Shown: in pieces, positions 34,778 to 43,152 of the stretch
Numbering within the stretch: position 1 is the first letter of the stretch
Layout: each line of letters starts with the position of its first letter
Assembly (NCBI GenBank): GCA_902517315.1
Contig: CABYBP010000003.1
Location: forward strand, 1 to 56,861
Source of the DNA: an uncultured Alphaproteobacteria bacterium
Lineage (GTDB): Bacteria; Pseudomonadota; Alphaproteobacteria; HIMB59; GCA-002718135
DNA: 56,861 bases
Direction: 5' to 3'
Program-made: the position numbers and the translations under genes
The notes under the pieces: generated by a model
What the model was told of the DNA's origin: nothing
What the model saw: only the letters and a program-made list of their open reading frames with translations
Databases searched by the model: none

Positions 34778-35931
34778 TGTTTGGAAGCATAAATAACTGT
34801 CACAACGTTAAAGATTTTAGAAACTTAGCAAAAAAAAGATTACCTAGTCCTATTTTTCATTATATTGACGGCGCTGCTGATGATGAAATAACTTATAAAA
34901 GAAATACTGATGCTTATGAGCAGTGTGATTTAATTCCCAATGTTTTAAGTGGTGTTGATAAAGTAGACATGTCGACCACAGTAATGGGTCAAAAATTAGA
35001 TATGCCATTGTATTGCGCACCAACTGCTCTTCAAAGATTATTTCATTACGAAGGAGAGATTGGTGTTGCTAAAGCTGCTGAAAAATTTGGAACAATGTTT
35101 GGAATTTCTTCTTTAGGCACAGCGAGCATAGAAGAAATATCCGATCTTGTTAAATCTCCAAAGCTTTTTCAGCTATATGTCCATAAAGATAAGGGATTAA
35201 ACAAGGCCCTTATAGAAAGATGTAAAGAATCTAATTTTGAAGCAATGGCTGTAACAGTTGATACTGCAGTTGGTGGAAATCGAGAAAGAGATTTATATAC
35301 TGGCTTTACCATTCCTATGAAACTAAAACTAAACAGTGTTGCTAGCTTCATGCTGCATCCAAAATGGGCAATAGATTATTTTACTAAACCAAAATGGGAA
35401 TTAAGCAATCTAAAAGATCACATTAGTGAGGGCACAAAAGTAATGACAACCATTGGAGACTACTTCACAAAAATGTTAGATAATTCAATGAGCTGGAAGG
35501 ATGTTGAAAATATTAATAAAGAGTGGGGCCGTCAATTTGCAATAAAAGGAGTAATGTCAGTAGAAGATGCGAAGAAAGCTGTAGATGTTGGAGCGTCAGC
35601 AATAATGATCTCTAATCACGGGGGAAGGCAGTTAGATGGCTCAAGATCACCTTTTGACCAACTTGCTGAAATTGTAGACGCTGTTGGAGATAAAATAGAT
35701 GTTATCTGTGAAGGTGGTATCAGAAGAGGTACGCATGTTTTAAAAGCATTATCTCTTGGTGCCAAAGCCTGTTCTGGAGGACGAATGTATCTATATGCTT
35801 TAGCTGCTGGAGGTCAAAAGGGTGTTGAAAAAAGTTTGTCGAATTTACGCAATGAAATTGAAAGAGATATGAAATTAATGGGTGTTTCTAACGTAAAAGA
35901 ACTAACAAGAAAAAATCTAAAATTCAGATAA
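34777..35931 (+). CDS. lldD: FMN-dependent alpha-hydroxy-acid (L-lactate) dehydrogenase
   Basis: A 384-residue TIM-barrel flavoprotein of the LldD/glycolate-oxidase family. FHYIDGAADDE near the N-terminus, APTALQRLFHYEGE, LYVHKDK and the active-site block SNHGGRQLDGSRSP (catalytic His and Arg) are intact. The probable role is oxidising L-lactate released by the hydrolase encoded just upstream to pyruvate, passing electrons to quinone or O2. The three-gene block 33192-35931 is linked by one-base overlaps. Mandelate or other 2-hydroxyacids remain possible substrates. Confidence 0.88.
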   Translation: MFGSINNCHNVKDFRNLAKKRLPSPIFHYIDGAADDEITYKRNTDAYEQCDLIPNVLSGVDKVDMSTTVMGQKLDMPLYCAPTALQRLFHYEGEIGVAKAAEKFGTMFGISSLGTASIEEISDLVKSPKLFQLYVHKDKGLNKALIERCKESNFEAMAVTVDTAVGGNRERDLYTGFTIPMKLKLNSVASFMLHPKWAIDYFTKPKWELSNLKDHISEGTKVMTTIGDYFTKMLDNSMSWKDVENINKEWGRQFAIKGVMSVEDAKKAVDVGASAIMISNHGGRQLDGSRSPFDQLAEIVDAVGDKIDVICEGGIRRGTHVLKALSLGAKACSGGRMYLYALAAGGQKGVEKSLSNLRNEIERDMKLMGVSNVKELTRKNLKFR

Positions 35932-35991
35932 ATTCACAATTTTTTAAAAAAAATTATTTATTCTCATTAAATTTTATCTTACAATTTTTTT

Positions 35992-36312
35992 ATGAATGAA
36001 GAAATTGATCCAATACTAGTTGGTGAAACTGACGACATTGAAATTGGAAGTGTTGAGAGCTTTGAACATGAAGACATCACTTATGCCGTTTATCATTTAG
36101 AGCCTGGTTATTTTTGTACTCAAGGCATTTGTAATTGTGAGGATAGAGCTCCTCTAAGCGAGTCTGAAATTGAAGGTGAAGAATTAGAATGTGTTGGTTG
36201 TGGCAATACTTATAGTATTGTATCTGGTGATTGCATCAGTGACCCAGAATTAGATGCTCTTAAAATTTATGAAATTTCAGAGGAAGACGGTAATCTTTAC
36301 TTAAATATCTAA
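35992..36312 (+). CDS. MocE-like Rieske-fold ferredoxin with four Cys ligands
   Basis: A 106-residue acidic protein whose length and flanking sequence match MocE-type Rieske ferredoxins: an ITYAVYHLEPGYFCTQGIC run, then EGEELEC, a GNTYSI loop and a SEEDGNLYLNI end. Where Rieske proteins have C-X-H and C-X2-H, this one has Cys47-X-Cys49 and Cys67-X2-Cys70, so both His ligands are replaced by Cys. Cys42 and Cys81 are further cysteines. It would bind a [2Fe-2S] cluster with all-Cys ligation or possibly zinc. It lies 60 bases after lldD, and its stop is interlocked with the convergent dehydrogenase. Confidence 0.72.
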   Translation: MNEEIDPILVGETDDIEIGSVESFEHEDITYAVYHLEPGYFCTQGICNCEDRAPLSESEIEGEELECVGCGNTYSIVSGDCISDPELDALKIYEISEEDGNLYLNI

Positions 36313-37274
36313 CTTAATATATCCAAATTAATTATATTACTTTCTATTAAGTTTTTACTTTTAGATAAAAAGTTAAAAACATTTTCACAGCACTCAATTG
36401 CCATTCTTTTCCTACACTCTAATGTAAGGGCAGCATTATGAGGTGTCAAAATAATATTTTCCAATGAAAATAATTTATGATCATTTATAGGAGGTTCTTG
36501 TTCAAAGACATCAATCCCTGCACCAAATATTCTATTATCGTTTAGAGCATCAAATAGATCATCTTCATTAATTATACCTCCTCGAGCTGTGTTGATTAAT
36601 ATTAAATTAGATTTGAAAATTTTAAATTCATTTGAAGAAATTAAATTTTTTGTTTTATTATTTAGAGGTAGATGGATACTGATATAATCAGCAATTTTAA
36701 AACCTTCATCTTTATTGATTGGAATACAATTATTACTTATAATTTCATTTTCACTAATAAAAGGGTCATGAACAAATATTTCCATATCAAACCCTAAACA
36801 TCTTTTTGCAAGAGCCTTTCCTATTCTTCCAAAACCCATGATTAGAATTTTTTTATTATAGACTTCAAAAAAATTTGGTAAATTTGCTTTTTCTTTAAAT
36901 TTATTATCTCGTGTTAGTTTATCAGATTTAGAAATATTTTTTGTAAGATTTAACATCATTGTCATCACATGCTCAGCTACACTTACTGCATTTGCTCTGC
37001 CAGTAATTGCCATAGCGATTTTGTTTTTATTTAAATATTCTGTGTCAACATTGTCATAACCTACTCCATGTCTTGCTACAATTTTAAGGCTTTGACTTTT
37101 TGAAAGAATATTTTCATTTAATTCTGCTGTTCGGATAATTATCCCATCGACATCTGATAATTCCTTAATTAAATTATTTTCTTCTATGTTATTTGTTACG
37201 AAATACTCAATATTATTTTTATCAAAAAAGTCATATCCACTTGGATGAATATCTCCTACAATTCCTACTTTCAT
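36309..37274 (-). CDS. D-isomer-specific 2-hydroxyacid dehydrogenase
   Basis: A 321-residue NAD-dependent dehydrogenase of the phosphoglycerate dehydrogenase family. The Rossmann motif is GFGRIG (residues 147-152) followed by VHDPF. The catalytic Arg is in NTARGGIINE, Glu in DVFEQEPP and His in TPHNAALT. An upstream block ARHGVGYDNVD is typical. Probable activity is reduction of a 2-keto acid or oxidation of a D-2-hydroxyacid; the substrate is unknown. It runs opposite to, and is divergent from, the IolD-type gene 97 bases away. Confidence 0.87.
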   Translation of the reverse strand: MKVGIVGDIHPSGYDFFDKNNIEYFVTNNIEENNLIKELSDVDGIIIRTAELNENILSKSQSLKIVARHGVGYDNVDTEYLNKNKIAMAITGRANAVSVAEHVMTMMLNLTKNISKSDKLTRDNKFKEKANLPNFFEVYNKKILIMGFGRIGKALAKRCLGFDMEIFVHDPFISENEIISNNCIPINKDEGFKIADYISIHLPLNNKTKNLISSNEFKIFKSNLILINTARGGIINEDDLFDALNDNRIFGAGIDVFEQEPPINDHKLFSLENIILTPHNAALTLECRKRMAIECCENVFNFLSKSKNLIESNIINLDILS

Positions 37275-37371
37275 TGTGATTTTATATTATAAAAAATTAA
37301 AAAAATACATTGTTTAACTCTTTATATTTTTTTTTTATGTAATATGATAATTCGATAAGTTTGAGGAAATT

Positions 37372-39216
37372 ATGAAAACCATAAAAATGTCATGCTCTCA
37401 TGCATTAATTAAGTATTTAACTGTCCAAAAAATTTTGATTGATGGAAAAAAAGAACCACTGTTCCCTGGAGCATTTGGAATTTATGGACACGGTAATGTT
37501 GCGTGCATTGGTCAAGCGATGGAAGAATTTCAAAATGATTTACCAGCATACAGAGGACATCACGAACAAAATATGGCTCTAACGGGTATTGCCTATTCAA
37601 GAGCAAAACGTAGGAAACAAATATTTGTTGCAACTTCTTCAGTAGGACCTGGTGCAACAAATATGGTTACAGCCTCTGCAGTAGCTTTAAGTAATAGACT
37701 TCCAATTTTACTATTACCTGGTGATACTTTTTCAAGTAGATTTCCTGATCCAGTTTTACAACAAGTTGAACATTTTAACTCTCCTTCTGAAACACAAAAT
37801 GATGCTTTTAGATCTGTATCTAGATACTTTGATAGAATCACAAGACCAGAGCAGATTTTATCTTCTTTACCACAAGCAATAAATACAATGCTTGATCCAT
37901 CTGACTGTGGACCAGCTGTAATTTCGATGTCGCAAGATGTGCAAGGTGAGGCATATGAATATCCTGAGATTTTTTTTGAAGAAACTATTCATGAAATTAG
38001 AACTATCCATCCAGATCCTAAACAAATAAATATTGCTGTTGAAAATTTAAAAAATTCAAAACAACCAATTATTATTTCTGGAGGTGGTGTATTATATTCT
38101 GAAGCTGAAGAGGAAATTTCTTCTTTTGCAAAAAAACATAATATTCCTGTTATCGCAACAGTCATGGGAATTGGCTGTATGCAGAAAGATGATCCTTTTT
38201 ATATAGGTGCTACAGGAGGCTTAGGTGAAGGATCAGCAAATAATTTATCTAGAGATACAGACCTAGCTTTAGCAATCGGAACGAAATTGGCTGATTTTAC
38301 AACTGCATCTTGGACAAATTTTCAAAATGAAAATTTTAAACTTGTATCTGTTAATACATCGAGATTTGATACAGTTAAACATAGGGCTTTTCCCGTAGTA
38401 AGTGATGCAAAAATCGGATTAAAGGAATTGTCAAAAGCTTTAGGGGATTGGAAAGCTCCTAATGATTGGTATCAAAGAGCAATTGAAGAAAAGATTAAAT
38501 GGGAAGAATATGTTGCCAAAGAAAGTGGACCAACAAATCAAGAATTACCATCATATGCTCATGCAGTAGGAGCCGTCTATCGAAACTCTGATCCTTCTGA
38601 CATTGTTGTAACAGCAGCTGGCGGATTAGTTGGAGAGGTTGTTCAAATCTGGAAACCAAAAGAGATTAATACTTTTGAAACCGAATGGGGTTTTAGTTGT
38701 ATGGGATATGAAATATCAGGTGCATTAGGAATTAAAATGGCAAAACCTGATCAGGATGTTGTCGTATTTGTTGGAGATGGATCTTATCTTCTACAAAACA
38801 GTGATATTTATAGCTCAGTTTTGTATGATAAAAAATTGATCATTGTAGTATGTGATAATGGTGGTCATATGGTTATCAACAGACTGCAACTTGCAAAAGG
38901 GGGTAAAGAATACCTTTGTAATTTAAATGCTGCCGGAGCTACTAACCTGCAGTTTGTTGATTTCGAAGCTCATGCAAAAAGTATGGGTGCAAATGCTGAA
39001 ACTGTTAAGTCTACTTCAGAATTAGAAGCTGCTTTTAAAAGAGCTAAAGCATCCGATAAAACATACGTAATTTCAATGAAAACAGATGGGTATGAATGGC
39101 TAGAAGGTACAGCTTTTTGGGACAGTCCAACACTACAAGTTACCACAACGAAGGAAAATAAAGCTGCTTATGATGAGTTTTTAGATGGAAAAAATAAACA
39201 ACGAAAAGGTGTTTAA
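37372..39216 (+). CDS. iolD: IolD-type thiamine-diphosphate hydrolase (3D-trihydroxycyclohexane-1,2-dione acylhydrolase)
   Basis: A 614-residue ThDP enzyme matching IolD in length and order: FGIYGHGNV, the catalytic Glu region YRGHHEQNMA, SSVGPGATNMVTA, PDPVLQQVEH, a middle domain with SGGGVLYSEAEEE, and the ThDP-binding GDGSYLLQNS with the final N in DNGGHMVINRLQ. IolD opens the ring of 3D-(3,5/4)-trihydroxycyclohexane-1,2-dione in inositol breakdown. The usual partners iolB, iolC, iolE and iolA are not in the window. An IolG-like Gfo/Idh protein is at 43153. A related 1,2-dione substrate is possible. Confidence 0.87.
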   Translation: MKTIKMSCSHALIKYLTVQKILIDGKKEPLFPGAFGIYGHGNVACIGQAMEEFQNDLPAYRGHHEQNMALTGIAYSRAKRRKQIFVATSSVGPGATNMVTASAVALSNRLPILLLPGDTFSSRFPDPVLQQVEHFNSPSETQNDAFRSVSRYFDRITRPEQILSSLPQAINTMLDPSDCGPAVISMSQDVQGEAYEYPEIFFEETIHEIRTIHPDPKQINIAVENLKNSKQPIIISGGGVLYSEAEEEISSFAKKHNIPVIATVMGIGCMQKDDPFYIGATGGLGEGSANNLSRDTDLALAIGTKLADFTTASWTNFQNENFKLVSVNTSRFDTVKHRAFPVVSDAKIGLKELSKALGDWKAPNDWYQRAIEEKIKWEEYVAKESGPTNQELPSYAHAVGAVYRNSDPSDIVVTAAGGLVGEVVQIWKPKEINTFETEWGFSCMGYEISGALGIKMAKPDQDVVVFVGDGSYLLQNSDIYSSVLYDKKLIIVVCDNGGHMVINRLQLAKGGKEYLCNLNAAGATNLQFVDFEAHAKSMGANAETVKSTSELEAAFKRAKASDKTYVISMKTDGYEWLEGTAFWDSPTLQVTTTKENKAAYDEFLDGKNKQRKGV

Positions 39217-39253
39217 ATAATTTTAGTTTTTTTTTAAAATAAAAAATTTAAAT

Positions 39254-40282
39254 ATGCGTAAAAAAAAACCTGTTATTATTGTGGATCCATATCCAAGGAA
39301 AATGGATTTAATATTTTCTAAATCAAATTTAAAATATCTAAAACAAAACTTTAACCTAGTTGTTAGTCCAAATAAAAATAAAAAAAAATTTTATGAAAAA
39401 AATTTACCAAATGCAGAATATATTTTCGGTCAACCTAATTTACCTTCTTCGTTAATTTCAAAATCTATAAAACTTAAAGCAATATTTAATGTTGAAAGTA
39501 ATTTCATGGATAATATGGACTATGAATATTGTTTTAATAATGGAATACACGTTCTTGCCACTTCTCCTGTATTTGCTCAACCAGTTGCAGAAATGGCTTT
39601 GGGGCTCACTTTATCTATTGCTAGGAGTATTCATATTGCTCATTCAGACTTTGTTATAAGTAAAGAAAAATATGGAGGAGCAATTAGTCAAAGAAATTTT
39701 TTATTAAAAAATAAAACATTTGGCTTAATTGGTTTTGGTGATCTTGCAAAATCATTAACACCTCATTTAAAAGTATTTTCTAAGGAGATACTTGCATATG
39801 ATCCTTGGGTTCCTAATAAAGAAATTGAGAGATTTGATGTTAAACCAAATAATCTTAACACATTACTAAAAAAATCAGATGTTATATATGTTTTAGCATC
39901 TATTACTTCATCCAATCAATCAATGATAAATACATCAAAGTTAAAACTAATAAAAAATGGTTCAGTGATTGTGTTAATGAGTAGAGCAGCGATAATAAAT
40001 TTTGATAATTTTTATACATTTTTAAAAAATAGAAATGTGTTTGCAGCAATAGATGTTTTTCCTCAAGAGCCTTTTCCAAAAAATCATAAATTGAGAAAAC
40101 TTAAAAATGTTATTTTCTCACCTCATAGAGCTGGTGCTTTAGATTCTGCATTTAAAGAAATGGGAGAATTAGTTATCCAAGATTTGAAACTCATTTATAA
40201 AGGGTTACCTCCACGTTTGTGTAAAAAAGCAGAGAGGGAATCTGTTAAATTTTTACGATCAAAACCAGTTGATATTAATTAA
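39254..40282 (+). CDS. divergent D-2-hydroxyacid dehydrogenase
   Basis: A 342-residue member of the D-2-hydroxyacid dehydrogenase family. The Rossmann motif reads GFGDLA, with Ala replacing the third Gly. The catalytic Arg is in MSRAAI, Glu in FPQEPF and His in SPHRAGA, so the triad appears complete. The N-terminus (KKKPVIIVDPYPRKMD) is basic. It starts 38 bases after iolD and leads into the first ABC transporter, so it likely works with them. Altered nucleotide-loop spacing may reflect NADP preference or divergent function; the substrate is unknown. Confidence 0.78.
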   Translation: MRKKKPVIIVDPYPRKMDLIFSKSNLKYLKQNFNLVVSPNKNKKKFYEKNLPNAEYIFGQPNLPSSLISKSIKLKAIFNVESNFMDNMDYEYCFNNGIHVLATSPVFAQPVAEMALGLTLSIARSIHIAHSDFVISKEKYGGAISQRNFLLKNKTFGLIGFGDLAKSLTPHLKVFSKEILAYDPWVPNKEIERFDVKPNNLNTLLKKSDVIYVLASITSSNQSMINTSKLKLIKNGSVIVLMSRAAIINFDNFYTFLKNRNVFAAIDVFPQEPFPKNHKLRKLKNVIFSPHRAGALDSAFKEMGELVIQDLKLIYKGLPPRLCKKAERESVKFLRSKPVDIN

Positions 40283-40303
40283 AATTTATTTAAAAACACA
40301 ATT

Positions 40304-41050
40304 ATGTCTGATCAATTAGTGCTAGAAGCAAAATCAGTTTCAAAATTTTTCGGTACTATAACTGCTCTTGAAAACGTAAATCTTCAATTAAATAAAGGGG
40401 AAGTTCTGGGTGTAGTAGGTGATAATGGTGCTGGCAAATCAACATTGATGAAAGTTTTATCTGGTTTGTATAAGCCAAGTGAAGGATCACTTTTTTTTGA
40501 TAAAGAAAAAGTAACATTAAGTAGCCCAAGAGACTCTCAAAATTTAGGTTTAGAAATGGTCTATCAAGATTTAGCACTTGCAGGTAATCTTCCTATTGGA
40601 GACAATATTTTTTTAGGAAGAGAGCCAACTAAAAAGGTCGGTCCTTTTAATTTTTTAGATCATAAAAAAAGAAAACAATTAACTGAAGAGCACTTAGAAA
40701 AATTAAAAATAAATGTAAAAAGTGCCGATCAGAAGGTTGAAGAATTATCAGGTGGACAAAGACAAGCCGTAGCTATTGCAAGGGCTACAGCCTTCAATGC
40801 AAAAATTGTTTTAATGGATGAACCAACAGCAGCACTTGCAGTCAAGGAAGTTGGAAAAGTTTTAGATTTAATTTTAAATTTAAAAAAATTGGGTGTTAGC
40901 GTTATTGTTATTAGCCATAGAATGGATGATATATTCACAGTCTGTGATCGAGTAATGGCATTATTTCAGGGAACAAATTTTGCTGAATCTGAATTAAAAA
41001 ATACTTCAAGAGATGAAGTCATTGGCTGGATAATGGGCAAGAAAGACTAA
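40304..41050 (+). CDS. CUT2-family ABC transporter ATP-binding protein (single domain)
   Basis: A 248-residue ATPase with Walker A GDNGAGKSTL, Q-loop MVYQDLAL, signature LSGGQRQ, Walker B IVLMDEP and H-loop ISHRMDD. It has one nucleotide-binding domain, as in FrcA-type fructose importers, rather than the tandem RbsA form. It probably works as a homodimer with the permease encoded next (one-base overlap, TAATG) and the binding protein at 42145. The substrate is expected to be a monosaccharide or cyclitol; which one is unknown. Confidence 0.9.
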   Translation: MSDQLVLEAKSVSKFFGTITALENVNLQLNKGEVLGVVGDNGAGKSTLMKVLSGLYKPSEGSLFFDKEKVTLSSPRDSQNLGLEMVYQDLALAGNLPIGDNIFLGREPTKKVGPFNFLDHKKRKQLTEEHLEKLKINVKSADQKVEELSGGQRQAVAIARATAFNAKIVLMDEPTAALAVKEVGKVLDLILNLKKLGVSVIVISHRMDDIFTVCDRVMALFQGTNFAESELKNTSRDEVIGWIMGKKD

Positions 41051-42057
41051 TGGATAAAAATCAAGAATCCTTATTTATAAGACTTATTCCATTTTTTGAA
41101 AGATACGGAATTTTATTACTTATTTTAATAATGATTGCAGTTTTACATTTATTGCAACCAGATGTTTTTTTATCATGGAGAAATGTAACAAATATTTTTA
41201 AACAAGTTTCTTGGCAGTCGATGTTGGCACTTGGAGTCTTCATGGTTATTGTTACTGCAGGTATAGATTTATCAGTTGGATCGATTATCATGTTATCCTT
41301 GATGGGACTTGCGATTGCATCAAAAGCTGGAATGCCTTGGTATGTTGTCATGTTAGTTGCTCCTGCAATAGGATTTTTATGCGGTATGTTCAATGGTATC
41401 GGAATAACACTTCTTCGCATGCCCCACCCTTTTATAATGACACTTGGCACTCTTTATATTTTTAGAGGAATAGGAAATTTAATTTCTGGCGGTGTTCCAA
41501 TTACAGGATTTGCTGAACAAATAAGAGTAATTGGGAATGGTAAAATTAAACTCGATGCTTTTTTTGGAGAAGGGGCAAGAGAGTATATACCTACTAGTTT
41601 GATTTTAATGATTGTTATATTTTTTATCTTCTGGGTTTTTTTAAATCATACTAGAATTGGGAAATGGATATATGCTATTGGAGGCAACCCTGGGGCAGCA
41701 AGGGCAGCAGGAATTAATGTTGATCGAATTTTAATAATTGTTTACACTTTATGTGGTTTCTTAGCAGGAGTCGGTGGTTTAATTTTAGCAGGAAGAACTA
41801 ATTCAGCCTATCCTAACGCTGGTCTGCAATCTGAGTTAGATGCTATTGCCGCGGTCATTATAGGTGGAGCAAGCTTTTTTGGAGGTAGAGGAACGGTATT
41901 AGGGGTATTTGCTGGAGTTATGATTATGGGCATACTTCGGAATGGTCTAAATTTGATGAACGTGAGTGTTTTCTGGCAACAAGTTCTCATTGGATCTATC
42001 ATTATTTTGGCTGTTTATATTGATGTTTTAAGAAGACAACTTGCGACAAGAACATAA
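41050..42057 (+). CDS. CUT2-family ABC transporter permease (RbsC/FrcC-like)
   Basis: A 335-residue membrane protein with about ten helices. The block VTAGIDLSVGSIIMLSLMG, a GAARAAGIN cytoplasmic coupling loop and GGASFFGGRGTVLG near the C-terminus are typical of RbsC-like permeases. It forms the channel for the ATPase encoded immediately upstream. The binding-protein gene follows after an 87-base gap with its own strong ribosome binding site. Confidence 0.92.
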   Translation: MDKNQESLFIRLIPFFERYGILLLILIMIAVLHLLQPDVFLSWRNVTNIFKQVSWQSMLALGVFMVIVTAGIDLSVGSIIMLSLMGLAIASKAGMPWYVVMLVAPAIGFLCGMFNGIGITLLRMPHPFIMTLGTLYIFRGIGNLISGGVPITGFAEQIRVIGNGKIKLDAFFGEGAREYIPTSLILMIVIFFIFWVFLNHTRIGKWIYAIGGNPGAARAAGINVDRILIIVYTLCGFLAGVGGLILAGRTNSAYPNAGLQSELDAIAAVIIGGASFFGGRGTVLGVFAGVMIMGILRNGLNLMNVSVFWQQVLIGSIIILAVYIDVLRRQLATRT

Positions 42058-42144
42058 TACTAAAAAATAATCATTTTCTGACAAACAGTCACTTGATTAG
42101 ATTTTCATTTTTCATTAATGGTTAAAAAAATTTAAGGAGGAAAT

Positions 42145-43062
42145 ATGAAATTTTTCATTTCTTTAATTACTACTTCTTTATTGTTTTTTTCAGGCAGTCT
42201 TCTTGCAGGCTCACATGCTAAAACAATAATGCTAAGTACTAAAGGACCAGGTGCTGGAAACCCATTTTGGGCTTCAGTAGAAGCTGGTGCTAAAGATGCT
42301 GCTGAAGAGTTAGGCGTAAACCTAATTATCCTATCACCACCACAAGAGAGTGATGTTATGGCTCAGGTAGCTCAAATCGAAGACCAAATTGCAAAGGGTG
42401 TAGACGGTATTGCGATTGCACCAACTGACCCTAACGCAGTTGCACCAATTCTTGATGATGCAATGGCATCAGGTGTTCCAGTTGTATATATTGATACTAA
42501 TGGAATTAATGAAGGTGTAACTTTTATTGGAACTAACAATATCAATGGTGCTGCTTTAGCTGCTCAATACATTTGTGATAATGTCCCAAGTGGATCTGAC
42601 GTTGCAATTCTTCAAGGAATGATAACTCAAACCACTGGTCAGCACAGAGCAGAAGGATCTCACAAAGGTCTTGAAGCATGTGGTATGAATATTGTTGCTG
42701 AACTTCCAGCTAACTGGGATACTGCACAAGGTATGTCAGTAACTGAAGATATCTTAACTGGTAACCCAAATCTAAAAGCAATCTTTGCTTCTAATGATAA
42801 TATGGGTTTAGGCGCTATCCAAGCATTGAAAAATGCTGATATGCTAGATGATGTTGTTGTTGTTGGTTTTGATGCTAACCCTGATGCTGCTGCAAGTGTA
42901 ATGGCTGGTGAAATGTCAGCTACTATTGCTCAATTCTCATATAATATGGGATACATGGGTGTAGAAAATGCACTTAAATTAGCTAATGGTGAAAGTATTC
43001 CTGATAACATCGATACAGGAACAGTATTAGTTACTACAGAAAACGCTGCTGACTTTATGTAA
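42145..43062 (+). CDS. periplasmic sugar/cyclitol-binding protein (RbsB/MocB-like)
   Basis: A 305-residue type I periplasmic binding protein. The signal peptide spans residues 1-21, with cleavage probably at LLAG. The mature start GPGAGNPFWASVEAG, then QIAKGVDGIAIAPTD, GTNNINGAALAA and VVVGFDANPDAA are the family blocks. It captures the substrate for the ATPase-permease pair just upstream and is preceded by AAGGAGG. It ends in a strong terminator. Codon use is less A+T-rich than its neighbours, as expected for a highly expressed protein. Ribose, inositol and rhizopine-type ligands are all plausible. Confidence 0.92.
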   Translation: MKFFISLITTSLLFFSGSLLAGSHAKTIMLSTKGPGAGNPFWASVEAGAKDAAEELGVNLIILSPPQESDVMAQVAQIEDQIAKGVDGIAIAPTDPNAVAPILDDAMASGVPVVYIDTNGINEGVTFIGTNNINGAALAAQYICDNVPSGSDVAILQGMITQTTGQHRAEGSHKGLEACGMNIVAELPANWDTAQGMSVTEDILTGNPNLKAIFASNDNMGLGAIQALKNADMLDDVVVVGFDANPDAAASVMAGEMSATIAQFSYNMGYMGVENALKLANGESIPDNIDTGTVLVTTENAADFM

Positions 43063-43083
43063 GTTAAAACAGTAATTAATTTT

Positions 43084-43113
43084 AAAGGCCGTAATTTTTA
43101 CGGCCTTTTTTTT
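43084..43113 (+). terminator. intrinsic terminator after first CUT2 binding protein
   Basis: Stem AAAGGCCGTAA / TTACGGCCTTT (11 bp, 3-base loop), followed by a run of T. It ends the ATPase-permease-binding-protein transcript 21 bases after the stop codon and separates it from the Gfo/Idh gene. Confidence 0.93.
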
Positions 43114-43152
43114 TCTATTCCATTTTTTACAATTGATTTATAGAAACAAGTT

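Noticed and set aside
35992..36312. Calling this a rubredoxin or a zinc ribbon
   Set aside because: The C-X-C / C-X2-C spacing and the flanking sequence fit MocE-type Rieske proteins better than rubredoxin (two C-X2-C) or usual ribbons, although zinc binding stays possible.
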